Positions 8,911 through 18,125 of a DNA stretch of 64,000 nucleotides are shown in pieces. The translations under genes were made by a program, and so were the position numbers. The notes beneath the pieces are model-generated. The model saw nothing but the letters and a program-made list of their open reading frames with translations, made no database searches and was not told the origin of the DNA. Position 1 is the stretch's first letter. Every line of letters begins with the position of its first letter. The stretch spans positions 1 through 64,000 of the forward strand of contig CADABZ010000005.1 in NCBI GenBank assembly GCA_902786355.1, written 5' to 3'. Origin of the DNA: an uncultured Eubacteriales bacterium. GTDB lineage: Bacteria; Bacillota; Clostridia; Peptostreptococcales; Anaerovoracaceae.

Positions 8911-10785
8911 TCAGATCCTGCGTCTGTGCCTCTGCATATCATCATAAGCCCCTTCGATAGTTCTGACGAAGGAACGAATGTCACGTGCATAATCTACTGT
9001 TTCTGCGTTCTCTCTGAGGTTGGAGAAAGCGTGTCCTTCTATATCATCCGAAAACCATTCCGGTTCATGTACATTAAGGGTGAGGAATGAGATCGCCCAT
9101 GATTCTTCACCGCCGAAAGTAAGTGCATAGAGCATCATATCGTAGTAGTATCCCGGATCTGCAAGATAGTTCTCCAGTATCTCGCGAGGTGTCGGATGGA
9201 ATATGAATTTCCTTAGTTCTCTGAATTTCATCATCAGAGTCGCATTGCCCTTGCCTCTTGCTCTCATGATGACTATGAAGAACACCGCAACAGCAGCGAG
9301 GATGAGCACGATAACACCTCCGAGGAGATGCCCTGTGTCTCTTACGATATCTGCAGCCACATATATCATCAGTACTGAAAGCAGGGCTCCGGTGATGAGC
9401 TCCATAGTCCTTCCTATCTCTCCTGAGGATGACTCTCTTCTGTCGACAGTCATGCACAGTGCTGCTGCAAGAGCTGCGGCAATAACTCCGAACAGAATTG
9501 ATTCAATGTAGTTGATGCTGATGTACTGGTAGCTGTACTTGAGTCCGTTGCACACTGCAACCCCTGCACCGAAGAGAACGATACCGATTATACGGAAGGT
9601 CCTTGACAGAGGTGTGTAAGCCTGCATGTCTTCTGATGCAAAACCTGCTGCCACATCATCTCTGATAGTATTCTCTATACGCTGCAGTCTCTCTCCCAGA
9701 TCATCCATATCCAGAGCTCTGTTCCTGTAGACGTTCTCGAAGAGCACATTATATGCATTTCTGATGAGCTTTTCTTCACCTTCAGGATCTTTGAGTCTGT
9801 AGAGCCTGTATCTCTTAGGCTCGTACTCGCTTATTCTCAGGTATCCCTTCATACCGAAGTAAAGTATCAGCCTTACGATGTCTCTTATGCTGAATTCATT
9901 ATTGAATGCATATCCGAGTTCGACAGGCGAGATACCCTCTACCGGTCTGGTCTGTCTGATTTTCTTGATCTTCGGGTCTCTGCCGCCGATGATCCACATG
10001 ACAAGGAGTATAAGCACTACAGATCCCATGATGAGTATCATCGCAAAAATCGCCCATATACCGTTGAGAGCGCCTTCCCAGTAGCCGTCAGGAAGCTCGG
10101 CTTTGAGAGTTACACCATAATTCTCAGGTATGTGCTGTCCTGTTATTGTCAGGGTTCCGGCATCCTCATCCTGTTCAAAGGTAACCTTGTTGTCGGCATC
10201 CTGCACTCCGAACTGGCCGGAATAGTATTTAAGCTCTTCCCACGGAAAGCCTTCAGGGAGATTGACTGTTGCTGTCATAGCAGCTATAGGCTGCTTCCAC
10301 TGCGGCAGCAGCACATTGTAGTACAGCACATCCCTTCTCTCATCCCGGTCTACGAATTCAAGGATCTTATAGCGGATCACATATTCGTGTATGCCTACTG
10401 TAAGTGCCTGAGGATCATCGATCACGATATAGCTGCCTTCTGAAGAAGTCCTGATAGTGCTGGCGAGTCCCTCAACCTCTGCTCCTCTGAGTCTGAAAGA
10501 ACCGCTCGGTATAGCGAATTCTATCTTCCTCAGGGCATCAGGTATGTTGACTGTAACTTTGAGTTCAACATCATACGAGTGGTCCCTGCCGACCGTTGTC
10601 GTCATATCGTAGCCTGTAACTTCGTATGCTCCGCCTGCCACGCCGCCAGCTGACGCTGTTTCAGGTGAAGATTCAACCGCGAGAGCGCCGGCACTCACAG
10701 TGTATCCGAATATGAGCAGCACTGACGCGATCAGAGACACTGCTATATTTATTATTGATCTGTTTTTTGTTCGTGATTCTGTCAT
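8911..10785 (-). CDS. DUF2207 predicted membrane protein
   Basis: Signal anchor or signal peptide at about residues 13-36, then an extracytoplasmic beta-rich DUF2207 domain (roughly 45-235). After that comes a transmembrane helix (about 245-268) and two further hydrophobic pairs in the middle of the protein (about 395-445 and 465-505). A soluble tail follows, ending RRHRRRI. At 624 aa it is of normal length for DUF2207. The ribosome site is weak. Function unknown. No partner gene identifies a role: typA lies downstream and the divergent dCMP deaminase upstream. Confidence 0.85.
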   Translation of the reverse strand: MTESRTKNRSIINIAVSLIASVLLIFGYTVSAGALAVESSPETASAGGVAGGAYEVTGYDMTTTVGRDHSYDVELKVTVNIPDALRKIEFAIPSGSFRLRGAEVEGLASTIRTSSEGSYIVIDDPQALTVGIHEYVIRYKILEFVDRDERRDVLYYNVLLPQWKQPIAAMTATVNLPEGFPWEELKYYSGQFGVQDADNKVTFEQDEDAGTLTITGQHIPENYGVTLKAELPDGYWEGALNGIWAIFAMILIMGSVVLILLVMWIIGGRDPKIKKIRQTRPVEGISPVELGYAFNNEFSIRDIVRLILYFGMKGYLRISEYEPKRYRLYRLKDPEGEEKLIRNAYNVLFENVYRNRALDMDDLGERLQRIENTIRDDVAAGFASEDMQAYTPLSRTFRIIGIVLFGAGVAVCNGLKYSYQYISINYIESILFGVIAAALAAALCMTVDRRESSSGEIGRTMELITGALLSVLMIYVAADIVRDTGHLLGGVIVLILAAVAVFFIVIMRARGKGNATLMMKFRELRKFIFHPTPREILENYLADPGYYYDMMLYALTFGGEESWAISFLTLNVHEPEWFSDDIEGHAFSNLRENAETVDYARDIRSFVRTIEGAYDDMQRHRRRI

Positions 10786-10813
10786 TTTTTCTGTAATCGA
10801 TCTCTATACTTCA

Positions 10814-10836
10814 GCGGATACAAAGTCCATATCCGC
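10814..10836. other. Perfect inverted repeat between divergent genes
   Basis: GCGGATA (10814-10820) and TATCCGC (10830-10836) form a 7-bp stem with a 9-nt loop in the 252-bp gap between the divergent DUF2207 and dCMP deaminase genes. No T tract follows. Its core (TATGCGGATA on minus) resembles the hairpin at 5798-5824. It may be an operator or a small repeat. Confidence 0.35.
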
Positions 10837-10919
10837 ATAATCGCTCATCATAGACTAAGACAATATATTTTACATCAAATCATGCTGTCGTTCAAGTTCA
10901 ACTAATCCATACAAATATA

Positions 10920-10949
10920 TTGAAAGAAACACGATACGAGTTGTAAAAT
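10920..10949 (+). promoter_or_regulatory. Probable promoter of the dCMP deaminase gene
   Basis: TTGAAA (10920-10925) and TAAAAT (10944-10949) with an 18-bp spacer face the dCMP deaminase ATG at 11038. The roughly 80-nt leader includes a short pyrimidine-rich hairpin region around 10980-11010 that I cannot assign to a known riboswitch class. Confidence 0.5.
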
Positions 10950-11037
10950 CTTAGCAGCAAGCCATTTCATCGCCCTGCAGCCGGCCTCTTCGCAGAGACC
11001 GTACTGACGGGTTTTTTCAGAAAGCGGGAAAACTTTT

Positions 11038-11526
11038 ATGAAAAGACAGGATTATATTTCATGGGACGAATATTTCATGGGCATCGCGCTTCTGGCTGCA
11101 AAACGAAGCAAAGATCCGAATACTCAGGTCGGTGCATGCATCGTTGACAGCAATAATGTGATCCTCACGACAGGCTATAATGGCTTTCCGAAGGGCTGCT
11201 CGGATGACGAGTTCCCATGGAATCGTGACGGAGACTTCAACAAATATCCATTCGTAGTACACGCAGAACTGAATGCGATCCTTAACGCTTCGGGAAAATC
11301 TCTTCGCGGCTCCAAGCTGTATGTAGATCTCTTCCCTTGCAATGAATGCGCTAAGGCGATCATACAGTCAGGTGTCAGCGAGGTCGTCTATCTGTCAGAT
11401 AAGTACGCAGACACCCCGATGACGAAAGCATCCAAGATGATGCTTCTTGCAGCAGGTGTCAAGCTAAGACAGTTCAGACCTGAGATCACCGAGCTGACTC
11501 TTGACTTCAATGTAGAAAACATATAA
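11038..11526 (+). CDS. Deoxycytidylate (dCMP) deaminase, ComEB type
   Basis: Zinc-dependent deaminase converting dCMP to dUMP for thymidylate synthesis in the cytoplasm. Zinc/catalytic motif HAE at 75-77 and PCNEC (C101, C104) are intact. The N-terminal SWDEYFMGIA and TGYNGFPKGC blocks are those of the dCMP deaminase/ComEB family. The 162-aa length is typical. It stands 84 bp ahead of the DapB-like gene. dUTPase (15465-15968), another dUMP source, is encoded nearby in a different operon. Confidence 0.92.
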   Translation: MKRQDYISWDEYFMGIALLAAKRSKDPNTQVGACIVDSNNVILTTGYNGFPKGCSDDEFPWNRDGDFNKYPFVVHAELNAILNASGKSLRGSKLYVDLFPCNECAKAIIQSGVSEVVYLSDKYADTPMTKASKMMLLAAGVKLRQFRPEITELTLDFNVENI

Positions 11527-11539
11527 AACAACGTCCTGC

Positions 11540-11576
11540 CTTCCCGGCCAGGCTGTAAGGCACGGCAGCCGGGAAG
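11540..11576 (+). other. GC-rich hairpin between dCMP deaminase and dapB-like gene
   Basis: CTTCCCGGC (11540-11548) pairs perfectly with GCCGGGAAG (11568-11576) around a 19-nt loop. Only TATTTCC follows, so it is a weak terminator at best. It could protect the upstream mRNA or act in the dapB leader. It does not match the lysine riboswitch. Confidence 0.45.
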
Positions 11577-11610
11577 TATTTCCGGGACAACTCAAGAAGG
11601 AGAATCAATA

Positions 11611-12411
11611 ATGAAACTTATCATTACTGCCCCGAGGGGCAAAATGGCCAGCCTCATAGTGGCTGATGCCGCTAAGAGAGATGATGTAGAGATCGTGGCA
11701 GGCATAGGCCCTGCAGGCAGAGACTACATAGGCAAAGATATAGGCGAGGTCGCTATGACAGGTTCTGTCGTCGGAGCACCTGTTGTTGACGATCTTGAAT
11801 CAGTGATCGATCAGGCCGATGTCGTCTGTGACTTCTCAACAGTCGAACTCGGCATGGAAGTCCTTGACGCCTGCATCAGACACAGAAAAGCTCTTGTCGT
11901 AGGCACGACCGGTTTCAGTGCAGAGCAGAGAGCAAAGCTCGAAGCAGCAGCCGCTGAGATACCTGTCATGATAGCTGCCAACACAGACAGGATGGTCAAT
12001 GTAATGAGAAAACTTCTCATGGATGCAGCAAAAGAGCTCTATGACGAGACAGATATAGAGATCATCGACATGCATGACAACAAGAAGCTGGATGCACCGA
12101 GCGGCACGGCCAGGGAACTTATTGAAAGCATGGGCGAGGCAGTCGGCAGGGATCTCGTAAGTGATGCTGTGTACGGCCGTCCTCAGGGCAGACACCCGCG
12201 CGAAGAAGGCAAGGTTACCTTCCATGCTGTCCGCGGAGGCGACACTCCTTCCAGCCATACAGTATTTTTCTTCGGTGAAGGCGAGAGACTTGAGATAACT
12301 CACCACTGCCTCAACTGGAAGGGCTGCGCAAAAGGTGCTGTAAATGCCTGCATCTGGATGGCTTCAATGCCTGCCGGCCTATATGGGATCCGCGAGTCCA
12401 TGGGGCTCTGA
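11611..12411 (+). CDS. dapB: DapB-like 4-hydroxy-tetrahydrodipicolinate reductase (divergent)
   Basis: Reductase of the diaminopimelate/lysine pathway: HTPA to tetrahydrodipicolinate with NAD(P)H. The block DAPSGTA (161-167) with K159 and catalytic His H155, and GTTG (98-101), identify the family, and 266 aa is the normal length. Several usually fixed positions differ. The N-terminal GxxGxMG loop is PRGKMA (8-13), and the second His of the active-site pair is Asp (D156). The APNxS-like loop reads AANTDRM. A good ribosome site (AAGGAG) precedes the ATG. No other lysine genes are near. It may be a genuine but diverged DapB or a paralogue with another substrate. Confidence 0.8.
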   Translation: MKLIITAPRGKMASLIVADAAKRDDVEIVAGIGPAGRDYIGKDIGEVAMTGSVVGAPVVDDLESVIDQADVVCDFSTVELGMEVLDACIRHRKALVVGTTGFSAEQRAKLEAAAAEIPVMIAANTDRMVNVMRKLLMDAAKELYDETDIEIIDMHDNKKLDAPSGTARELIESMGEAVGRDLVSDAVYGRPQGRHPREEGKVTFHAVRGGDTPSSHTVFFFGEGERLEITHHCLNWKGCAKGAVNACIWMASMPAGLYGIRESMGL

Positions 12412-12431
12412 TCCGGGCGGAGCTTTGATCA

Positions 12432-14039
12432 ATGATAAGATACAGATTAAATGAGATAAAAACCGAAATAGATGTTCCGATGAGCAGCCTTCCGTCTGTC
12501 ATAGCGCGGAAGCTTGGCATCAGGGAAAGTGATATCAAATGGTGGGAAGTCAGGCGCAAATCCACAGACTCAAGGAAGAAGCCTCATATCTTCTATGTCT
12601 ATACTGTTGACTTCATGACCGAAAGAAAGATCCGCGGTGCAGCCGGGATACGCGGGCTGGACATCGTAGATCCGGAAAAAGAAAAACTCCTTCCGCCGAC
12701 CCACGGCACGGAAAAGTTGAAAGGAAGACCTGTCGTTGTCGGCCTTGGCCCTGCAGGTCTTTTTGCAGGGCTTGAACTGGCAAGACAGGGATACAGACCT
12801 ATCGTTATAGAACGAGGGCCTGCAATGGATGCCCGGGTAGAAGCAGTTGAGAAATTCAGAAAAGACCGCATACTGGACCCAGATGCCAACATGCTCTTCG
12901 GCGAAGGCGGTGCAGGAACATTCTCAGATGGAAAGCTCGGCACAGGCATAAAGGACGGGCTTATCCGCCGTGTCCTGTCCGAATTCCGCGATGCAGGTGC
13001 CGGTGAAGATATAATGTATCTCGCCAAGCCGCATATCGGGACTGACGTCCTTCGCAGGGTCATAGTAAACATGAGGCAGAAGATCACTGAAGCCGGAGGA
13101 GAGGTCGTCTTCGGGACGAAGCTCGAGTCACTTCAGATCAGTGACGGCTGTCTTGACCGGATAGTCATCAGGACGGGACGAAGAGGCGGCTGGCTTGAGA
13201 CCAATGCAGTCATCCTCGCTGTCGGGCACAGCGCAAGGGATACCTTTGAAATGATATCTGATGCGGGACTCGAGATGCAGCAGAAGCCGTTCTCTATCGG
13301 CGTGCGGATGGAACATCCTCAGGCCCTCATCGACGCAGCCCAGTACGGCGAGGAGAACGCTGAACGCTTCGCAGGGAATTCAGCTGCGGCTGAGCTTGAG
13401 CCGGGTATGCTCGCTCCTGCTGACTATAAGATCAACTACAAATCTTCCGGAGGCAGAGGTGTGTATTCCTTCTGTATGTGTCCGGGCGGAGAAGTCGTGG
13501 TATGCAGCACAGCGGAGGGAGAGCTCTGCGTCAACGGCATGAGCTGCCGCATGAGAGACAGCGGAACTGCCAACAGCGGCATCCTCTGCGATGTGCGGAC
13601 TGAGGATTTCGGATCTGATGATGTTCTTGCAGGTGTGAGATTCCAGGAAAAATACGAGCGGCTGGCCTTCATCAACGGAGGCGGAGATTTCACGCCGCCG
13701 CGCTGCTCTATGAAAGACTTTCTGGAGCGCAGTCCGTCTTCGGATCCTGTGACAGGGTCTCTGCCGGAGTTTGCATCTGAGGCTATCCGGGAGGCCGTTC
13801 CGCATTTTGCACGCAGGATCAGAGGCTACGATGATCCGGACGCTGTCATAACGGCAGTGGAGACACGAAGCTCATCTCCGGTCAGGATCGTAAGGGACAG
13901 CAGCGGCGAGAGCAATATCAGAGGCATATATCCTGCAGGCGAAGGCGCCGGATATGCAGGAGGCATCACTTCAGCAGCATGCGACGGCATAAGAGCCGCA
14001 TGGCATATTATAGAGCGGTTTGCTCCCCCATCACTTTGA
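12432..14039 (+). CDS. COG2509-family FAD-dependent dehydrogenase
   Basis: Uncharacterised flavoprotein. Residues 1-95 are the N-terminal extension of this family. The FAD/NAD(P) dinucleotide fold starts at VVVGLGPAGL (GxGPAG at 104-109), and the GEGGAGTFSDGKLGTG block is the family signature. The C-terminal AGEGAGYAGGITSAA binds FAD. At 535 aa it is of usual length. It starts 20 bp after the DapB-like gene and is probably cotranscribed with it. A shorter paralogue is encoded at 47030-48400. Substrate unknown. Confidence 0.85.
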   Translation: MIRYRLNEIKTEIDVPMSSLPSVIARKLGIRESDIKWWEVRRKSTDSRKKPHIFYVYTVDFMTERKIRGAAGIRGLDIVDPEKEKLLPPTHGTEKLKGRPVVVGLGPAGLFAGLELARQGYRPIVIERGPAMDARVEAVEKFRKDRILDPDANMLFGEGGAGTFSDGKLGTGIKDGLIRRVLSEFRDAGAGEDIMYLAKPHIGTDVLRRVIVNMRQKITEAGGEVVFGTKLESLQISDGCLDRIVIRTGRRGGWLETNAVILAVGHSARDTFEMISDAGLEMQQKPFSIGVRMEHPQALIDAAQYGEENAERFAGNSAAAELEPGMLAPADYKINYKSSGGRGVYSFCMCPGGEVVVCSTAEGELCVNGMSCRMRDSGTANSGILCDVRTEDFGSDDVLAGVRFQEKYERLAFINGGGDFTPPRCSMKDFLERSPSSDPVTGSLPEFASEAIREAVPHFARRIRGYDDPDAVITAVETRSSSPVRIVRDSSGESNIRGIYPAGEGAGYAGGITSAACDGIRAAWHIIERFAPPSL

Positions 14040-14084
14040 TCCGGGACATGTCCGTATACCATCAGGAAAATACATAAAACACAA

Positions 14085-14124
14085 AAGACGCGTGAGAACG
14101 GAGATCTCCGTTCTCATGCGTCTT
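14085..14124. terminator. Strong bidirectional terminator
   Basis: A 40-bp near-perfect palindrome gives a 20-bp stem with one G-T pair, centred on GGAGATCTCC. It has A-rich flanks on the left and TTATTTGTTCTT on the right, and sits between the convergent COG2509 and HI0933-family genes. It can stop transcription from both sides. Confidence 0.88.
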
Positions 14125-14163
14125 ATTTGTTCTTATCAGGCTTATGATCTTATTGCTTCTGTA

Positions 14164-15468
14164 TCATTCTGATCTGCTTACTATAGATCTTGCTGCCGCA
14201 AGTCCGCTTACCCATGCGTTGCTAAGGTTGAAGCCGCCGCACGGGAAATCCCTGTCAGCCAGTTCGCCTGTTATATATAGACCTCTGACGATGCGCGACT
14301 CGCATGTATCCGGATCTATCTCGTCCAGGCTGACACCGCCTGAGGTCGCCTGCGCATCCTTCCAGCCTCTAAGCCTCTCCGGATGGAAGCTCATGCAGTG
14401 TACCGCATTTCCTATTGCTTCTATGTCGCCGTCTGTCAACTCAGAAACAGGCTTTTCCCCTGCCCTGCTTCCGGATGCTGAGACAGTATCCATCACATAT
14501 GCAGCGATATTGTCCTTGAGCACTGTGCAGAGCACATCTGCTCCCGTCTCACCAGGAAGTGCATTCTCTCTGCGGTCTCTGAGGAAATCTCTTATATCTC
14601 CGTCAGGATACAGGTCTGTCAGGACTGTAAAATCCGCAAGGCTCTCCCCTCTGCTTCGGTCAAAACGCATATACCGCGTCATATTGAACACGCATATCCC
14701 GGATATACCGGTCTTCGTAAACTGGATCTCGCCGGCTTCTCTGAAGATCTCTTCTGACCCGTAATCTGCCTCCGGAGAAGCTTTTCTCATGAGAGTGACG
14801 ACGCACCGTGACCTCGTGCCTGCAAGGCGTACTGCACACGGTTCATGTCCGCTGCTCCATTCTCTGCACTCTGCTGAAGTGAGTACCGGCACAGGTGTCA
14901 CGATCGAATGCCCGAGCTCCCTTGCCAGTCTGTAGCCGTCTCCTGTGGTGCCGAACATCGGTCCGGCCTTGCCTCCGCATGCAAGGATGACATGATCGGA
15001 CTTTATACAGCCTCCTTTGAAAACCGTCTCGAAGCGGCCGCAGCCTGCTTCTTCACGGCCCTGCTTCTCTTCAGTGCATCTTATGTCCGTGACCTCTGCA
15101 TCTGTCAGGATCACAGTGCCAAGATCCAGAGCTCTCCTGATCAGAAGATCCGCAACATCTGCCGCTGATTCAGAGTAAGGATACACAAGGCCGTTCTCAT
15201 ATGTCCTTGTCACAAGTCCTATGCGTGTGAAGAACTTCATGATATCCAGATAGCCTTCCGCCGCTGTATTGGTTATATTGCAGCGTCCGCTTCCTGTAGC
15301 CCTTATCTTACGGGCAGGTTCTGAATTTTTCTCAAGAACCGTTACTGATATTTCCGGATCGGACATGCGGATCATAACAGCAGCGGCAAGAGCAGAAGCT
15401 CCGCCGCCTGTTATTACAACATCTGTATATCCATAATCTGTTTTTGTTTTTTCCGGTCTTCTCTTCAT
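14164..15468 (-). CDS. HI0933-family (BaiN-like) NAD(P)/FAD oxidoreductase
   Basis: Flavoprotein with a dinucleotide-binding VVITGGGAS (17-25) and the family signature GSGRCNITN (59-67). The C-terminal GGFNLSNAWVSG block is also characteristic. At 434 aa it is slightly longer than the usual 400-420. The physiological substrate of most members is not known. BaiN, one relative, has been implicated in bile-acid metabolism, but this gene has no bai neighbours. Its ATG overlaps the dut stop codon by 4 nt (ATGA), so it is translationally coupled and belongs to the metK-dut operon. Confidence 0.88.
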   Translation of the reverse strand: MKRRPEKTKTDYGYTDVVITGGGASALAAAVMIRMSDPEISVTVLEKNSEPARKIRATGSGRCNITNTAAEGYLDIMKFFTRIGLVTRTYENGLVYPYSESAADVADLLIRRALDLGTVILTDAEVTDIRCTEEKQGREEAGCGRFETVFKGGCIKSDHVILACGGKAGPMFGTTGDGYRLARELGHSIVTPVPVLTSAECREWSSGHEPCAVRLAGTRSRCVVTLMRKASPEADYGSEEIFREAGEIQFTKTGISGICVFNMTRYMRFDRSRGESLADFTVLTDLYPDGDIRDFLRDRRENALPGETGADVLCTVLKDNIAAYVMDTVSASGSRAGEKPVSELTDGDIEAIGNAVHCMSFHPERLRGWKDAQATSGGVSLDEIDPDTCESRIVRGLYITGELADRDFPCGGFNLSNAWVSGLAAARSIVSRSE

Positions 15469-15968
15469 TGGTCAGTGCTGCCCATTCCGCCGGATCTTCC
15501 GGTCTCCGATCCTGCCCCTTCCGGTATCTCATATTTTACCACGATGCCCTGGCAGAATGCCTTGCCTTCATTAAGAGGTACATCGGTATCAGAAGGATTC
15601 TCAAGGCTTACTATAATATGCCCTTCATTATCCGCGTCGCAGTAATCAGCATCGATAACTCCGACTGTGTTAGTAAGCCTGATCCCGTATCTGAACCCGA
15701 GGCCGCTCCTCGGCACGATCAGAAGGACTGTCCCTCTGTCTTCTGCTGAATCTGCGATCCACCGGATACCTGTTGCGATCCTGAATCTGCTGCCGGACTC
15801 AAAGTTCAGATTAAAAGGCATGAAAAAGTCACATCCCGCAGATGATGCAGTCGCCTGCTTCGGCAGCTTTATCGCGTCATACCAGGCTCTGAGTTCTTCA
15901 TCCGCCAGGCCCCTGACTCCGCAGTCCGATTTCCACTGTTCAAATGACACTTTTTCAAAATGTGACAT
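15465..15968 (-). CDS. dut: dUTP diphosphatase
   Basis: Trimeric dUTPase: dUTP to dUMP + PPi, keeping uracil out of DNA and feeding dTMP synthesis. All five motifs are visible: SSAGCDF (42-48), PRSGLG (86-91), NTVGVIDADY (100-109), GKAFCQGIVV (135-144) and the C-terminal GRSGGMGSTD (157-166). At 167 aa it is longer than the usual 140-150 because of about 30 extra N-terminal residues. ATG 15968 is one base past the metK stop, and its own stop overlaps the next gene, so the three genes form one transcript under the SAM riboswitch. Confidence 0.92.
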   Translation of the reverse strand: MSHFEKVSFEQWKSDCGVRGLADEELRAWYDAIKLPKQATASSAGCDFFMPFNLNFESGSRFRIATGIRWIADSAEDRGTVLLIVPRSGLGFRYGIRLTNTVGVIDADYCDADNEGHIIVSLENPSDTDVPLNEGKAFCQGIVVKYEIPEGAGSETGRSGGMGSTDQ

Positions 15969-15969
15969 A

Positions 15970-17166
15970 TTACTTGCTGCTCGCGCCTCCTATAGCACGC
16001 TTGAGTTCTTCAGCCATGTCAGTCTTCTCCCACATGACATCGAGGTCTGTTCTTCCCATATGTCCGTAGGCAGCGAGCTGTCTGTACTGAGGTCTGTCAA
16101 GTCTGAGTCTGCGGATAATAGCAGCAGGTCTCATATCGAAGTATTCGCGGATCAGGCTTGCGATCTTCTCCTCATTGAACAGTCCTGTACCGAATGTCTC
16201 GACCATTACGGATACCGGTTCTGCAACACCTATAGCGTAGGCAAGCTGGACTTCGCATTCATCAGCTATGCCTGCTGCAACGATGTTCTTAGCTATATAG
16301 CGAGCCATGTATGCAGCTGATCTGTCGACCTTCGTAGGATCCTTTCCGGAGAAAGCACCGCCGCCGTGCGCTGAGTGTCCGCCGTATGTGTCTACTATGA
16401 TCTTCCTGCCGGTAAGTCCGGAGTCTCCCATAGGACCGCCGATGACGAATCTTCCTGTAGGATTGACATATATCCTTGTCTGATCGTCGATAAGACCTGA
16501 AGGGATGATAGGATCAACTACGTAGTCCATCATGTCTTTTCTTACCTGATCAAGGCTGACATCTTCGCTGTGCTGGGTTGAGACTACGACGGTATCGATC
16601 CTTGTGATCTCGCCGTTGTCATATTCGACGGTTACCTGAGTCTTTCCGTCAGGTCCGAGATAAGGAAGTGTTCCGTCCTTTCTTACAGTTGCAAGCCTCT
16701 TGGCCATCCTGTGTGCAAGCTGAAGCGACATAGGCATAAGCTCTGCAGTCTCTCTGCAGGCATATCCGAACATCATTCCCTGATCTCCGGCACCTATTGA
16801 AGCATTCTCACCTTTTTCAAGGCCGGACTTGGCTTCATAGGATTCATTGACTCCCATAGCGATATCTGCTGACTGTTCCTCCATGCGGACCATGATCTCG
16901 CATGTGTTTCCGTTGAAGCATACATCGTCGCTGTCATAGCCGATCTCACATATAGTCCTGCGGGCTACTGCTTCATAATCGACATCAAAGTTGCCTGATG
17001 CTTCACCGAAGATCATCAGAAAGCCTGTCTTGACTGCGCACTCGCATGCGACGTGAGCTTTCGGATCCTGCGCAAGTATTGCGTCGAGTATAGCATCCGA
17101 CACCTGATCGCAGAGCTTATCCGGATGACCCTCAGTAACGGATTCTGAAGTAAAAAGTGTTTTCAT
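15970..17166 (-). CDS. metK: S-adenosylmethionine synthetase
   Basis: Makes SAM from methionine and ATP in the cytoplasm. The N-terminus [16 protein letters not shown], the [12 protein letters not shown] nucleotide loop and [16 protein letters not shown] are diagnostic. I place the start at ATG 17166, preceded by GGGAG, giving 398 aa, the normal MetK length. The upstream in-frame extension to 17247 runs through the riboswitch terminator and is not coding. Expression is controlled by the SAM-I riboswitch directly upstream, a standard feedback arrangement. dut follows after one base. Confidence 0.97.
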   Translation of the reverse strand: MKTLFTSESVTEGHPDKLCDQVSDAILDAILAQDPKAHVACECAVKTGFLMIFGEASGNFDVDYEAVARRTICEIGYDSDDVCFNGNTCEIMVRMEEQSADIAMGVNESYEAKSGLEKGENASIGAGDQGMMFGYACRETAELMPMSLQLAHRMAKRLATVRKDGTLPYLGPDGKTQVTVEYDNGEITRIDTVVVSTQHSEDVSLDQVRKDMMDYVVDPIIPSGLIDDQTRIYVNPTGRFVIGGPMGDSGLTGRKIIVDTYGGHSAHGGGAFSGKDPTKVDRSAAYMARYIAKNIVAAGIADECEVQLAYAIGVAEPVSVMVETFGTGLFNEEKIASLIREYFDMRPAAIIRRLRLDRPQYRQLAAYGHMGRTDLDVMWEKTDMAEELKRAIGGASSK

Positions 17167-17201
17167 ATATCTGTATCTCCCTGAATGATAGTTATCAGCC
17201 A

Positions 17202-17348
17202 TAAAAAAATCCCTCTGCCGCGCGCAGAGAGATGACCCAGTCCTCATCTGCCGGAGGATGGCTGCCCTCCGTGGGAATTGGCACCTTCACCCCCGGGTGA
17301 GGTTGCCGCGAGATCACAGGGCCCATTCCCTCCCTCGCTCTTAATAAG
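17202..17348 (-). promoter_or_regulatory. SAM-I (S-box) riboswitch with terminator
   Basis: On the minus strand the leader shows the S-box core in order: CTTATTAAGAG, GAGGGA, GCGGCAACC, GGTGCCAATTCC and the P1 3' strand AGATGAGG. An intrinsic terminator follows: CTCTGC/GCAGAG stem at about 17211-17231, then seven T (17203-17209). AGATGA of P1 can alternatively pair with TCATCT in the foot of the terminator, the expected anti-terminator. SAM binding should therefore stop transcription before metK. Confidence 0.95.
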
Positions 17349-17357
17349 GCTGTAATT

Positions 17358-17385
17358 ATTATATTCACTCTTATTCTCTTGTCAA
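17358..17385 (-). promoter_or_regulatory. Consensus sigma-A promoter of the metK operon
   Basis: TTGACA (17380-17385) and TATAAT (17358-17363), both perfect hexamers, are separated by 16 bp. The predicted start at about 17350 lies at the first base of the S-box aptamer, which supports the assignment. Confidence 0.88.
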
Positions 17386-17416
17386 TCATAAGAGTCAAAA
17401 AGCAATAAATTGTCAA

Positions 17417-18079
17417 TTACGCTTCTGAGTCTGTGACATCTGAAAGCAGATCTTTGTCCTTGCCTCCCCTGATGTAAGCTTCTATGATATCCACTGCACC
17501 GTCAACACCTGCACGGCTGGTATTGATCAGCAGATCATATACATCACGTCCGCCCCATTTGTTGTCAGTATAGAATTCATAGTATCTGCGTCTCTGCTTG
17601 TCGATCTGTCTTACCTTCTTCTCCATTCCGGCCTCGTCAAGATTCTCATCAGGGAACCTTATCGGTGCCAGTGCGAGATTTCTCCTGACTCTCTCTTCGA
17701 TCGGAGCAAATATGAAGATGCTTACATGGCGTTCGCTGCTCAGTATATAGTCAGCAGCACGCCCGATTATAACGCAGCTGTCCTCGGAAGCGATCTCTCT
17801 GATGATCCTGAACTCTTCTTCCTGTATCCTGGTGTACGGCGATGTCTGGAACATGTCGACACCTGTGAAGAAGGACGACACTGAGTAATCAGGAGCCTTT
17901 TCATCATTTTCCTTGATATATTCCTCATGGTAGCCGGTGCAGGCTGCAGCTCTGCGGATGAGTTCTTCGTCGAAGAACCTGATCCCGAGTCTCTCCGCAA
18001 GTCTCTTTCCTACTTCACGCCCGCCGCTTCCGAACTCTCTGTCTATTGTTACTATGATTTTATCTTTCTTTTCTTCCAT
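17417..18079 (-). CDS. Cytidylate kinase-like family protein
   Basis: P-loop kinase of the cytidylate-kinase-like group (Pfam Cytidylate_kin2). The N-terminal TIDREFGSGGREVGKRLAE is the modified phosphate-binding loop, and the C-terminal half has the lid-like basic segment RQIDKQRRRYYEFYTDNKWG. At 220 aa it is of usual length. These proteins are common in Clostridia and their real substrate is unknown, so CMP kinase activity should not be assumed. It lies 46 bp downstream of alaX, on the same strand, and ends before the metK promoter. Confidence 0.82.
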   Translation of the reverse strand: MEEKKDKIIVTIDREFGSGGREVGKRLAERLGIRFFDEELIRRAAACTGYHEEYIKENDEKAPDYSVSSFFTGVDMFQTSPYTRIQEEEFRIIREIASEDSCVIIGRAADYILSSERHVSIFIFAPIEERVRRNLALAPIRFPDENLDEAGMEKKVRQIDKQRRRYYEFYTDNKWGGRDVYDLLINTSRAGVDGAVDIIEAYIRGGKDKDLLSDVTDSEA

Positions 18080-18125
18080 TTGTCTTCCTCCGGTGCATCT
18101 CCGGTCTCAACTGATCTCTTTGTCC

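Noticed and set aside
17167..17247. N-terminal extension of MetK to 17247
   Set aside because: It overlaps the riboswitch terminator, has no homology to MetK, and ATG 17166 has a ribosome site and the family N-terminus.
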